Part shown: positions 37,278 to 46,598 of the stretch, one piece after another
Position numbering within the stretch: the first letter of the stretch is position 1
Layout: each line of letters opens with the position of its first letter
NCBI RefSeq assembly: GCF_000369625.1
Contig: NZ_KB850112.1
Span: 502,528 to 566,527, forward strand
Reading direction: 5' to 3'
Source of the DNA: Acinetobacter variabilis
Lineage (GTDB): Bacteria > Pseudomonadota > Gammaproteobacteria > Pseudomonadales > Moraxellaceae
DNA length: 64,000 nucleotides
The notes under the pieces: model-generated
Database searches by the model: none
What the model saw: only the letters and a program-made list of their open reading frames with translations
What the model was told of the DNA's origin: nothing
Position numbers and translations under genes: made by a program

Positions 37278-37880
37278 ATGAGAAAAATCATTGTCCAGGA
37301 ATTTCTGACTCTAGACGGTGTAATGCAGGCACCCGGCGGTCCGGAAGAAGATACATCGGGTGGCTTTCAATATGGTGGCTGGGTGGCGCCGTATTTTAGT
37401 GCTGAACCCGATTCAGCATTTGATCACATCATGCAAAAATGGATGCAGTCTACCGATATTTTGATTGGTAAGAATACCCTTCAGATTTTTGGACCTTACT
37501 GGCCGAAGCATGCTGAAGACTGGCCAGGAATTAATGAAGTAAATAAATATGTGCTATCCACCAGTTTGGATCACTCGGACTGGCAAAATACGATCTTTCT
37601 AAAAAGTATTGATGAAATCGTTAACCTGAAGGCTTCAGGGGAGGAGGATCTTCGGGTGTATGGCAGTGCCGCAGTGGCACAGGCACTTTTTAAGCATGAT
37701 CTTGTGGATGAACTCTATTTAATGACCTTTCCTGTAATATTGGGCAAAGGAAAACGTCTATGTGCCGAAGACTCTACGCCGGCAGCATTTGCACTGACAG
37801 ATCATCAAGTTACCTCAAATGGCGTGGTATTGAGCGGTTATCAGCGGGCAGGCGAGGTTAAAACTGGTCTGGTTGAATAG
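37278..37880 (+). CDS. Dihydrofolate reductase-fold (RibD C-terminal domain) protein
   Basis: 200 residues of the RibD_C/DHFR superfamily: the start MRKIIVQEFLTLDGVMQAPG, a central LIGKNTLQIFGPYWP, the nucleotide-binding segment LRVYGSAAVAQAL, and LVDELYLMTFPVILGKGKR. Such stand-alone proteins reduce pyrimidine-like or unknown substrates with NADPH. I use the ATG at 37278; a GTG sits one codon upstream. It lies alone between two identical tRNA-Arg genes. Confidence 0.85.
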   Translation: MRKIIVQEFLTLDGVMQAPGGPEEDTSGGFQYGGWVAPYFSAEPDSAFDHIMQKWMQSTDILIGKNTLQIFGPYWPKHAEDWPGINEVNKYVLSTSLDHSDWQNTIFLKSIDEIVNLKASGEEDLRVYGSAAVAQALFKHDLVDELYLMTFPVILGKGKRLCAEDSTPAAFALTDHQVTSNGVVLSGYQRAGEVKTGLVE

Positions 37881-38064
37881 CTCCATTAGGCTGTGAACAA
37901 ATGAATATGAGGCAATTAAAAATCAATTTGGTCGATTCTAGAATTTGCCAAGTCTGGGTTATTGTTTTTAACTCTAAATCCGCAGGAATTTTCATCAAAA
38001 AAACTGAAATATTGCAGTATCGTTTAATTACTGTACGTTCGGTTATGATTTTATTAAAAAACAC

Positions 38065-38092
38065 TTAACAAGTACTGAAAACTCTATATAAT
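38065..38092 (+). promoter_or_regulatory. Promoter for tRNA-Arg copy 2
   Basis: TTAACA (38065-38070), a 16-base spacer and a perfect TATAAT (38087-38092), 18 bases before the tRNA. Confidence 0.65.
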
Positions 38093-38110
38093 GCACTCCA
38101 TCAAGACGTC

Positions 38111-38187
38111 GCGCTCATAGCTCAGCTGGATAGAGCACTTGGCTACGAACTAAGGGGTCGGGAGTTCGAATCTCTCTGAGCGCACCA
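38111..38187 (+). tRNA. tRNA-Arg (anticodon ACG), copy 2
   Basis: Identical to the gene at 37084-37160 over all 77 bases and also over the three bases before it (GTC). Same anticodon and encoded CCA. It has its own promoter and terminator. Confidence 0.95.
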
Positions 38188-38206
38188 ATCTTGATAAAGA
38201 ATTCTG

Positions 38207-38235
38207 AAAAAACCGCACATTGATGCGGTTTTTTT
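38207..38235 (+). terminator. Terminator after tRNA-Arg copy 2
   Basis: AAACCGCA and TGCGGTTT with a 6-base loop and a T-run. Confidence 0.8.
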
Positions 38236-38288
38236 ACATCTGTAGTTTTTTAATTTTTCATATAAAAAACCAATAATTAGAAATGAAC

Positions 38289-39590
38289 TTAAGATTTTAA
38301 TTTCCGCTGTATCTTCAAGGCGTAGACCGTATTGCCACCAACAGCCGGCAACATGTCATGATAGGGAAGGCTACGCATAGCTTTCAGTAAGAATGGCGCC
38401 TGATCATGAATTTTCATAGAACTGGTGATCTGGAATAGCGTTCCCTGAGATTGATGCAAAAGCTTCATTCCACCCCGTACAAATTTTAAATCTCCGCCAT
38501 TGGCATAGAACTGGTTTTGTAAGGTATTTGGCTGTTCAAAACGCATTTTAAAATTAAAGGGAATCTGAATGACGCCCAAGCCGACTGATACCTTGTAGTT
38601 AGCATCAATACTTTGCGGGTTGACTGGATTCAGTTCCACTTTTTTGATTTGTCGTGGAAAGAGTTTCTGGCTGGCCTGAGCCGATAACCAGGGCTGCAGC
38701 TTCTCAGTCGGATGCGAGAAATATTGATAGGTGGTACTGAATCTTAGATTTTCTGAATCTTTACCGGCCTTGACCTGATAATTGGGCAAAATAAAGCTGA
38801 CTGGCTGTCCTGATTTCTGACTGAGCTGGGCAATTTTCTGGGTTTGCTGATTACTGAGCTGAACCTGGGGCACTGCCGTATTTAAAGCTACGGCAGCAGG
38901 ATATTTAAAGCGCTGTTGTAAAGCTTCAAGCAGAAAGGCATTGGTGCCGGCGGGAATGCCGAGTTTGGCTTCCGGTAGGGCATTTAGAATCTTGCTAAAC
39001 AGAAAACCTTGTGGCTGGTTTAGATCGCCCCATTGCGTTACTGTCATTAAGGTTTTATTGGGACCCAGTGCAAACCATTCCAGCTTTCCGGCCCCATAGG
39101 GAATTGGCGCATCCAGAATCAGTGTGCTGATACTGTTATTTTCCAGATGATGCTGCATCACCACAGTTTCTTTAAAATTTAAGACTGGAATTGGGGTAGG
39201 AATATGCACCTGATATTTGACTTGTTGAATGCTCCCTTGCTGCTCAATTATTTTGGCGGATTTTAGGGTCGGAAACAGGCTGACATAATTCGGATAATGT
39301 TGCAATAATTTTTCGACTTGTGCTTCGGATGTAGGTAAGACCACAGCCGCACTGTAAAACTGGGATTTGCTACTAGAAGCTGTTTTAAAAGTCGGTAGAT
39401 GGGTTTTGCCGGCGGGATGCGCATAAATCAGGATACGCTCGCCAGTGAGTTCGGCCAGTTGCTGAGAATTGCCTTGAAATACATCAAGACTGCTTGGCAG
39501 ATTAGGGGTCCATGGCGTTATTTTTGCGAAAGCCGGTGAGATTGCAAATAAGGTGCTACTCATCAGCAAATAGGGGATTAATCCTTTCAT
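38289..39590 (-). CDS. Exported protein of unknown function
   Basis: 433 residues with a Sec signal peptide (MKGLIPYLLMSSTLFAISPA, likely cut after AFA). The mature protein has no Cys and looks beta-rich, with internally similar halves. Stretches such as VKYQVHIPTPIPVLNFKETVVM and LGVIQIPFNFKMRFEQPNTL resemble SRPBCC/START lipid-binding folds, which is only a guess. It is probably periplasmic. The stop overlaps AT-rich DNA, and no operon partners are seen. Confidence 0.6.
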   Translation of the reverse strand: MKGLIPYLLMSSTLFAISPAFAKITPWTPNLPSSLDVFQGNSQQLAELTGERILIYAHPAGKTHLPTFKTASSSKSQFYSAAVVLPTSEAQVEKLLQHYPNYVSLFPTLKSAKIIEQQGSIQQVKYQVHIPTPIPVLNFKETVVMQHHLENNSISTLILDAPIPYGAGKLEWFALGPNKTLMTVTQWGDLNQPQGFLFSKILNALPEAKLGIPAGTNAFLLEALQQRFKYPAAVALNTAVPQVQLSNQQTQKIAQLSQKSGQPVSFILPNYQVKAGKDSENLRFSTTYQYFSHPTEKLQPWLSAQASQKLFPRQIKKVELNPVNPQSIDANYKVSVGLGVIQIPFNFKMRFEQPNTLQNQFYANGGDLKFVRGGMKLLHQSQGTLFQITSSMKIHDQAPFLLKAMRSLPYHDMLPAVGGNTVYALKIQRKLKS

Positions 39591-39750
39591 CCAATATCCT
39601 ATTGTGTGTTTTTTGTTTTTATAATGATTTATTTAAAACTAAATTCAGTTATTTCCAAAGCAAAGTTATGTAATTGATAGCATAAGCCATGAGTTTTAAG
39701 CATATTTTGATATAGTATGGGTCAGGATTTTATATTTTTGATGTGATGCT

Positions 39751-40248
39751 ATGACTGAGTCAGCACCGACTTTATCCACCCGTTATTATCTCACTCTAGA
39801 AGAATCTCAGGATGGATTTGCCCTGGCCACTTTTGGTAAAAAACAGATTTCACGCTTTCTAACGCCTTTGGTCAGCATCGGAATTATTATCTGGGGCTTT
39901 TCAATGGGCCTGAATGGGGTTGGTCGTTATTATGTGGCTTTGGGTGCCTTCTTCCTGATTCTGCAGGGTATCATGCGCTACTGGTTCCTGCCGATGATGT
40001 TTAAGCGCCAGTTTGTAAAATATCAGTTTGAAAAAAGTGAACAGGGCATTGACCTGTTTCAGGACTATGCAGAAATTTTCAATAACGAGCGTAGCAAGGT
40101 CGTGCATTATAATGAAGTACAAAGTTTTGCCATCGGCAAGCTGACCTATATGCTGGAACTGAAAAACCGTACAGTGGTGATTGTGCCAAAACGTGCCTTT
40201 AAAGATGGTACTGAGCAAAGCATTTTCGAAAATACCTTCAAGAAATAA
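39751..40248 (+). CDS. YcxB-like small membrane protein
   Basis: 165 residues: a short soluble start, two membrane helices (about 36-75), then a beta-rich C-terminal half (YAEIFNNERSKVVHYNEVQS, MLELKNRTVVIVPKRAF) typical of the YcxB-like C-terminal domain (PF14317). Function unknown. Probably co-transcribed with the FAH-family gene 26 bases downstream. Confidence 0.65.
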   Translation: MTESAPTLSTRYYLTLEESQDGFALATFGKKQISRFLTPLVSIGIIIWGFSMGLNGVGRYYVALGAFFLILQGIMRYWFLPMMFKRQFVKYQFEKSEQGIDLFQDYAEIFNNERSKVVHYNEVQSFAIGKLTYMLELKNRTVVIVPKRAFKDGTEQSIFENTFKK

Positions 40249-40274
40249 GACAGATCAAGAACAGGAAAGAGATC

Positions 40275-40916
40275 ATGAGTATACGTCCATCGAAAATTGT
40301 TTGTGTCGGTCGCAGTTATGCTGACCATGCCAAAGAGCTTGGAAATGCGGTACCTGATCGTCCTGTACTGTTTATCAAGCCACCGAGTGCTTTGACATCA
40401 CTGGATGCTGGTATTGAATGGAATCCGGACTGGGGTAACTGTCATTATGAGTGTGAACTAAGTTTGCGTATTGACCGTACCTTAAGCAAGGAAAATGATC
40501 CTGCCAAAGTTTTGCAGGCAATTGGCGCTGTGACTTTAGGTCTGGATCTGACCTTACGTGATCTGCAGGATGACCTGAAGAAAAAAGGTCAACCTTGGGA
40601 ACGGGCCAAAGCTTTTGATGGTTCTTGTGTACTTGCTGACTGGATGCCAGTAGGCGATGTGATTGCTGACTGGAAAGATGTGCACTATACGCTGGAGATC
40701 AATGATGAGCTGCGTCAAAAAGGCGATACAGCTTTATTGATTTTTGATATTGCAACTTTATTGGCAGACATTAGTCAAGTATTTACACTTGAAGAAGGCG
40801 ATGTGGTCATGACCGGTACACCAGCAGGGGTGGCTGCCTTGCAATCGGGTGATCAATTGAAAATGACCCTAAAAGGCCAAAATCAGGATTATGTCTGGAC
40901 GACATTTGTAAAGTAA
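40275..40916 (+). CDS. Fumarylacetoacetate hydrolase-family protein
   Basis: 213 residues with the FAH-fold landmarks CVGRSYADHAKELG, the metal-binding YECELSLRI, LGLDLTLRDLQ and EGDVVMTGTPAGVAAL. The family includes acylpyruvases and oxaloacetate decarboxylases, and this short form resembles YcgM/FAHD1. The exact substrate is unknown. Confidence 0.88.
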   Translation: MSIRPSKIVCVGRSYADHAKELGNAVPDRPVLFIKPPSALTSLDAGIEWNPDWGNCHYECELSLRIDRTLSKENDPAKVLQAIGAVTLGLDLTLRDLQDDLKKKGQPWERAKAFDGSCVLADWMPVGDVIADWKDVHYTLEINDELRQKGDTALLIFDIATLLADISQVFTLEEGDVVMTGTPAGVAALQSGDQLKMTLKGQNQDYVWTTFVK

Positions 40917-40934
40917 GACCGAATTTTTGAGATC

Positions 40935-40960
40935 AAGGAGCCGAAGGGCTCCTTTATTTT
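40935..40960 (+). terminator. Terminator after the FAH-family gene
   Basis: AAGGAGCC-GAAG-GGCTCCTT tetraloop hairpin followed by TATTTTG. Confidence 0.75.
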
Positions 40961-41177
40961 GCTTAGAAAAGTGTAATGAGCAAGGGATAATTTATCAAAT
41001 TGATCAGACGCGGTTGCCATTCGGTTTCTAGATATAGATTGGGTAGTGTCTAAATCGTTTTTTATGCATCCCCATTCTTAACTGAATCACCCCCTCATTG
41101 ATCTGTTTTGAAGTATATCTTCTACTTCTAACATTTCTAGTATGTAGCGGCTCAAATCGAGAACAGGACTATATTTT

Positions 41178-42116
41178 TTGAATCATCGTCAGGCACTAGA
41201 TGTCAAAGCATCTGCCATTATGTTTGTACTATGTATGTTGGGGGGGGTGCAGCAGGTCGTGCTGAAATGGGCGACCAGTGATATTTCTGCCCTGATGCAA
41301 ATTGCATTACGTTCAGCCTTATCTGTATTTATGGTTTATCCTTTAATTCAGCAGAGTGTGCGCCGTCAGCTTTGGAGTGCACGATACTTGTCTGTGGGTT
41401 TACTGGTGGGTGTGCTGTTTGCCGCTGAATTTTATCTGGTGGGTGAGGCACTGCGTTATACCTCAGCTTCGCATACCATTGTCTTGCTCTATACTGCACC
41501 GATTTTTGTGGCTTTAGGCTTGCATTGGAAACTGCCGGCGGAACGTTTGTCTCATGTACAATGGAGCGGAATTTTTCTTGCCTTTAGTGGTATTGTAGTG
41601 AGTTTCCTGCTACGCCCGCAGACAGGATCTGCTTTACAATCTCATGCCTTATGGGGAGATTTTCTGGCATTACTGGCTGGTGTATTCTGGGCAGCCACGA
41701 CCGTGAGTGTACGTTTGAGCTCGCTGGCTGAAGCGCCTGCAACCCAGACCTTATTCTATCAATTGCTGATCGCTGGCATGGTATTGTTGCCTTTGTCCTT
41801 TTTGACTGGGCAAGCCAGTATTCAATGGACAACTTTGTCGATTTCCAGCCTGATTTTTCATACGGTGGTGATTTCCTTTGCCAGTTATTTAATCTGGTTC
41901 TGGATGCTAAAACATTATCTGGCTTCACGTTTAGGGGTGTTTTCCTTTTTAACTCCAGTTTTTGGCATGCTGTTTGGTGTGTTAATTCTAAATGAGCATG
42001 TCGAGATCAGTTTTATTGTAGGGACCTGTATGGTAATGCTGGGCGTGATTCTGGTGAGTTTACAAGGATGGTTAAAGAAGCCTGAGCCTCAGATCAAGAC
42101 TCAGACATCTATATAA
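41178..42116 (+). CDS. EamA-family exporter
   Basis: 312 residues, ten predicted membrane helices in two EamA repeats (for example LLYTAPIFVALGLHWKLPAERL and SFLTPVFGMLFGVLILNEHV). Not closely similar to the exporter at 29905. The start is set at TTG 41178, with AGGACT before it; the first ATG in frame (41220) would cut into the first helix. Substrate unknown. Confidence 0.8.
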   Translation: MNHRQALDVKASAIMFVLCMLGGVQQVVLKWATSDISALMQIALRSALSVFMVYPLIQQSVRRQLWSARYLSVGLLVGVLFAAEFYLVGEALRYTSASHTIVLLYTAPIFVALGLHWKLPAERLSHVQWSGIFLAFSGIVVSFLLRPQTGSALQSHALWGDFLALLAGVFWAATTVSVRLSSLAEAPATQTLFYQLLIAGMVLLPLSFLTGQASIQWTTLSISSLIFHTVVISFASYLIWFWMLKHYLASRLGVFSFLTPVFGMLFGVLILNEHVEISFIVGTCMVMLGVILVSLQGWLKKPEPQIKTQTSI

Positions 42117-42244
42117 AAAGATGGTCAATGAAAATAACGACACCTGGTTTTTGGATAAGTATAGCTTTAATGACAGCAAGGACGATTATCCGCTGAAAAT
42201 CAAATCAATCTACTTAAAAATCCTCTCAAAAGAGAGGATTAAAT

Positions 42245-43492
42245 TTATTTACTGCGGAACAGTTCTGATAATGGAAAATTGAGTTTTTCTTCCAGAAATT
42301 GATCAGTTTCATTCAGCTTGGGTGAGAATTTTTGCATCCAGAGATCATCAGTATGCACATCAGTCAGATGCTGTTTGCGCGGTAAAGGATAAGGAAGCTG
42401 TAGATAAAAATTCCAGAAGCTGACCTGATCTAGATCGCGTACCAACACATATTCATTATCATCCGTGCGTTTAATCAGATTCTGTTTTTCAAACATGCTG
42501 ACATAACTTGGCCAGCGTCCAATTTCATCCCGTCCCAAAACTTCCAGTGCCTGTGCTTCACTGACACTTTCCCCAGTTTTCTGCTTTTTATAAAATAACT
42601 CTAATAGATCAAGTAACATGACGATCGGATGGCGCTTATTGTCCTGTCCAGATTCGAATGCAGTCAGGGCATAGCTGATTTCCACGCCCAACAATACAAT
42701 AATCCACGACAGATAAATCCAGAGCAGGAAAATAGGGACAGCTGCGAAAGCTCCGTAAACAATTTCATAACTGGTAAAGTTTGACATCAAAAAGCCGAAC
42801 AGGTTTTTCAGCAGCTCGAAGACGATGGCACTAAACAGGCCGGCAATAAAAGCAGATTTGAGTGGTACACTCCGATTAGGAATAGTCCAGTTCAGAATAA
42901 AAAAGCCAAGCACGGTCAGAGAAAACGAAATTACCCAGAGAATAAAGGCGCCATCCAGTTCATAACCGGCAAAGTTGTTACTGAGAATATTCATGGAAGC
43001 CAAAGTAGAAGAAATTACAAAGGCGCTGCCCAGCAAAATTGGACCGAGTGAAATAATAGTCCAGTAACGCATAAAACCGATAATGCCACCGCGGGTTTCA
43101 GTCACACGCCAGATCCGATTAAAGACCGTTTCGATGCTACTGAGCATCAGTACTGTGGTAATGAATAAGAAAAGAATACCGATAATAGTTAAATTGCTGG
43201 ACTTCTCCGTGAAGGCATTGAGCGCTTTATCGAAGGCGATGGTCGTTTTAGGTAGAAAGTTACTATAGATCAGTTGTTGGAGCTGTTGTCTTGCCGGTTC
43301 CAATGCTTTGATTGAAGAGATAATGACCAAAAAAACGGTCAGCATAGGGACTACCGCAAACAGGGTGGTATAGGTCAGTGAACCTGCCTGCTCACGACAC
43401 CGGTCAGCCTCAAAACGCCGTAGTACAAATAAAATAAATTGAAACCAGTGTTTTTCATAAAAAGGTAACTTCTTTAAATATTCAACGATCAT
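42245..43492 (-). CDS. YihY/BrkB-family inner-membrane protein
   Basis: 415 residues. Six membrane helices lie in the first 280 residues, with family motifs AGSLTYTTLFAVVPMLTV and GAFAAVPIFLLWIYLSWIIVLLG. A soluble C-terminal part of about 135 residues contains a winged-helix-like segment (LEVLGRDEIGRWPSYVSMFEKQ). Known members (UPF0761) were called RNase BN by mistake in older records; the role is unsettled. Single gene, minus strand. Confidence 0.88.
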   Translation of the reverse strand: MIVEYLKKLPFYEKHWFQFILFVLRRFEADRCREQAGSLTYTTLFAVVPMLTVFLVIISSIKALEPARQQLQQLIYSNFLPKTTIAFDKALNAFTEKSSNLTIIGILFLFITTVLMLSSIETVFNRIWRVTETRGGIIGFMRYWTIISLGPILLGSAFVISSTLASMNILSNNFAGYELDGAFILWVISFSLTVLGFFILNWTIPNRSVPLKSAFIAGLFSAIVFELLKNLFGFLMSNFTSYEIVYGAFAAVPIFLLWIYLSWIIVLLGVEISYALTAFESGQDNKRHPIVMLLDLLELFYKKQKTGESVSEAQALEVLGRDEIGRWPSYVSMFEKQNLIKRTDDNEYVLVRDLDQVSFWNFYLQLPYPLPRKQHLTDVHTDDLWMQKFSPKLNETDQFLEEKLNFPLSELFRSK

Positions 43493-43605
43493 GCGCTTTC
43501 AATCTCAATTTTTTTATTCATCATGAATTTTCATTCTTCAGCTTACCCAAAAAAGTTGCGAAATACCGTATAGTTTTATTTTTTTAAGTAATGAATAAGA
43601 ACTTT

Positions 43606-44202
43606 ATGCAACCTTATGTCCTTGTTTTATATTACAGCAAATATGGCTCAACCAAAGAAATGGCACATCTGATTGCGAATGGTGTTGAAGCAGCAGGGAT
43701 GGCTGTAAAAATTCGTACTGTTCCGAATATTGCGACGGTGGTGAAAGAAGCAGAACCGAGTATTCCGGCAGAAGGCGATATCTACTGTACTTTAGATGAT
43801 CTTGCCCAGTGTTCAGCTTTGGCATTAGGTTCACCTACCCGGTTTGGAAATATGGCTTCAGAAATGAAATACTTTTGGGACCAGACCACCAGCTTATGGC
43901 TGAATGGTGCTTTGCATGGTAAGCCAGCCTGTGTTTTTACCGCGTCAGGCTCAATGCATGGCGGACAGGAAAGTACTTTACTGACGATGCTACCGCCATT
44001 GTTTCATCATGGCATGATGATCATGGGATTAAGCAATGCGACACCAGCTTTGTCTAATACTAAAAGTGGTGGCACGCCTTATGGCGCAAGTCATGTTAGT
44101 GGCCCACGACATGACCAAGGCTTAAGCCAGGATGAGAAAATTTTGTGTGAAGTACAGGGTAAACGTCTGGCCGAAGTTGCTTTAAAACTCTATCAGGCTT
44201 AA
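43606..44202 (+). CDS. wrbA: NAD(P)H:quinone oxidoreductase WrbA
   Basis: 198 residues of the WrbA flavodoxin-like family: VLVLYYSKYGSTKEMA binds the FMN phosphate, followed by GSPTRFGNMASEMK, the FTASGSMHGGQE loop and YGASHVSGPR. WrbA reduces quinones by two electrons to avoid radicals. I chose the ATG at 43606, which matches the family start; an ATG five codons earlier (43591) has no ribosome-binding site. Confidence 0.92.
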   Translation: MQPYVLVLYYSKYGSTKEMAHLIANGVEAAGMAVKIRTVPNIATVVKEAEPSIPAEGDIYCTLDDLAQCSALALGSPTRFGNMASEMKYFWDQTTSLWLNGALHGKPACVFTASGSMHGGQESTLLTMLPPLFHHGMMIMGLSNATPALSNTKSGGTPYGASHVSGPRHDQGLSQDEKILCEVQGKRLAEVALKLYQA

Positions 44203-44216
44203 GAAATTAATTAAAA

Positions 44217-44252
44217 AAGGAAATGAAGAATCAGCTTCATTTCCTTGATTTT
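44217..44252. terminator. Bidirectional terminator after wrbA
   Basis: AAGGAAATGAAG and CTTCATTTCCTT perfect arms with a 6-base loop, flanked by A6 and GATTTT, between convergent genes. Confidence 0.8.
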
Positions 44253-44253
44253 A

Positions 44254-44670
44254 TTAATCTTCTTTTTGATCTTTTTGATCTTTTTGATCTTTTTGATCTT
44301 TTTGATCTTTTTGATCTTTTTGACTGAATCTGTGTTTGCAATTCAGACACTGATAATCCAGAAACAGATTACGATCTACTGAAACGCCTGCTTTTTTACC
44401 TAAGAAGTTTCCGACCACGCCCCCAGTAATGCCTACGCTGATTGCGCCTACGAAGGTTCCAACCGTGCCGCCTACAATTACCCCTAAAGGACCTGCGACT
44501 GTACCAATGGCAGCGCCAATTGAAGCGCCAGAGGCTGCGCCACCCACTGTACCGGCCGTGGCACCGGCTGAGGTCATTAAAATACCACCAATTTTTTTCA
44601 AATTCTTTTCGTGATCACGTAGCTCAATTTCCATTGAACCACATTTAGGACATTGCATAGGATTTTCCAT
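44254..44670 (-). CDS. Zinc-ribbon and glycine-zipper protein with a (QKD)n tail
   Basis: 138 residues. An N-terminal C-x2-C (MQCPKCGS) and a C-terminal C-x2-C (YQCLNCKHRF) could form one zinc ribbon. Between them lie about 70 residues of glycine-zipper hydrophobic sequence (TAGTVGGAASGASIGAAIG, then GVIVGGTVGTFVGAISVG). The end is a QKD repeat encoded by a 9-base tandem repeat. The layout suggests a membrane-associated protein with its metal-binding parts outside the bilayer. No function known. Confidence 0.65.
   Translation of the reverse strand: MENPMQCPKCGSMEIELRDHEKNLKKIGGILMTSAGATAGTVGGAASGASIGAAIGTVAGPLGVIVGGTVGTFVGAISVGITGGVVGNFLGKKAGVSVDRNLFLDYQCLNCKHRFSQKDQKDQKDQKDQKDQKDQKED
44262..44325. 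repeat. 9-base tandem repeat (GATCTTTTT)n coding for QKD units
   Basis: About seven head-to-tail copies of GATCTTTTT on the + strand, read on the minus strand as six QKD units plus QKED. The unit length is a multiple of three, so copy-number change would lengthen or shorten the tail without shifting the frame. Confidence 0.85.
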
Positions 44671-44717
44671 CAGCGATTAGTATTTATTCATTTTAAGCAA
44701 ATGTGTGACATGGGATC

Positions 44718-44819
44718 TTACTTAGACCAGTAGCTATCCAACACATCCGGCTTAACAGTATGTCGGTTCTGAATATTGAAGTCAGGAACATTCCATACCA
44801 ATTTGATTCTAGTGGAATT
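44718..44819 (-). other. Possible C-terminal gene remnant in a 395-base gap
   Basis: The gap 44671-45065 has no complete gene. On the minus strand, codons from 44819 down to a TAA at 44718-44720 read NSTRIKLVWNVPDFNIQNRH followed by TVKPDVLDSYWSK. The composition looks like real protein (Trp, Pro, Asp balance) but there is no start codon and a stop lies directly upstream. It may be the last trace of a deleted gene. The rest of the gap shows nothing except the xpt terminator. Confidence 0.25.
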
Positions 44820-45015
44820 TTATTCAGAGAAGTTTAGCTGAGTTGTAAATACATGCATTTTCCACTTTTATAATTTTTTGCTGGATAAGACGATTAATAT
44901 GTAGGGTTAAGGTATCAATGCACTTTTTTATGGGTTTAGGCGGGCATTTTTTGTCTAAAGGGTGATGAATCTAAGGTAGATTATATTTGTTCTTAGCTAA
45001 CCGAAATTAAAAAAA

Positions 45016-45047
45016 TCCAATAAAAAAGAGTGCCGAAGCACCCTTTA
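45016..45047 (-). terminator. Terminator after xpt
   Basis: AAAGAGTGC-CGAA-GCACCCTTT (one mismatch) with an A-run to its left that becomes the T-run on the minus strand. Confidence 0.7.
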
Positions 45048-45065
45048 AAATATTCATTTGTAAAC

Positions 45066-45668
<603 letters not shown>

Positions 45669-45731
45669 TTAAAGCAAAAGCGTATTGTAAAAAGCACCCA
45701 AAAAAAATCAAGCGAAATTCACCAAAAAACC

Positions 45732-46445
45732 TTAGTTCGTTTTACCGTTATAGCCGGTCAGCAGTAAACCGTAAGAGGTTTTCTTATCGACATGCGATAC
45801 TTTAACTGGTAAGTAGTCCAGTTTCGGTGCTAACCAGAAAGTAGTTTCACGGCCTGGTTTGTTGTGCTTAATCACTACTTTAATGGTACTAAATGAACCA
45901 TATTTGGTGCTTACCGTTTCTGTACCTTGTTTGACGAATTTACGGCCTTCCACCTCTTTGGCATCAGCAATGTAGTAATTCGATTTTAAACCACCATTTT
46001 TCAGGTCTTCACGAATCTGCAATTCAGCATTTAGCTCATCCAGTACATCCGCTCTCCAGGCAAAAGAACGTTTTTCATCATCTTTCTTGGTACTGATTGT
46101 TTTGCTAGAAGGATTGAAGTTAATACTCATGGTATTGCTATGCACCAGAATCTTACTGGTACGACTGAAACTGCTTGAACCAATCTTGCCATTATTAAAA
46201 GTGAAACGGCTGGTTTCAGTCGCCGAAGCAACACCACCTGCTTTGGCTGCAAAAACATAGGTCCAGTTATTACCAGATTTGCTCAAGGTACGGGTAGCAG
46301 AACCCATATTTTTTCCATTGTAGCTAAACTGATAATTGGCTTGGAAAGGCGCCATGGCGAAGGTCTGGGTGGATAAACCAGTAAGTACCATTGCGGTAGT
46401 CAAGCCTGCAGTCACACCTAAAGTTTTGAATACAGTTTTCGCCAT
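45732..46445 (-). CDS. DUF3108-domain exported protein
   Basis: 237 residues with a signal peptide (cut likely after QTFA, about residue 30). The beta-rich mature part matches DUF3108: FQANYQFSYNGKNMGSATRT, SRFTFNNGKI, and the ending TTFWLAPKLDYLPVKVSH. The family is periplasmic and its function is unknown. Single gene, minus strand. Confidence 0.8.
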   Translation of the reverse strand: MAKTVFKTLGVTAGLTTAMVLTGLSTQTFAMAPFQANYQFSYNGKNMGSATRTLSKSGNNWTYVFAAKAGGVASATETSRFTFNNGKIGSSSFSRTSKILVHSNTMSINFNPSSKTISTKKDDEKRSFAWRADVLDELNAELQIREDLKNGGLKSNYYIADAKEVEGRKFVKQGTETVSTKYGSFSTIKVVIKHNKPGRETTFWLAPKLDYLPVKVSHVDKKTSYGLLLTGYNGKTN

Positions 46446-46598
46446 AAAAAATTGTCCTGTGTAATTTCAGATAAAATTGATCACTTTCCACTTTTTATTA
46501 TTTGGTCAAAATATGGAAAATGAAGGGAGATTTTCAATAAAAATGTATATTTCATGTAGTTGCTGGCGTGTTTGTTTAGGTATTGAATTACACACAGT

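Noticed and set aside
37084..38187. Integrated mobile element between the tRNA-Arg genes
   Set aside because: No integrase, transposase or mobility gene is present and the enclosed gene is ordinary. Kept only as a duplication observation.
41030..41080. Possible insertion-sequence end (GGGTAGTGTCTAAA-like)
   Set aside because: No matching inverted copy, target duplication or transposase trace was found nearby.
44262..44325. CRISPR-like array
   Set aside because: The repeat unit is 9 bases with no spacers, inside a coding frame.
44429..44648. Plus-strand reading frames with many Pro/Ala/Val residues opposite the glycine-zipper gene
   Set aside because: They are shadows of the minus-strand GGC/GCC-rich coding sequence and have no ribosome-binding sites.
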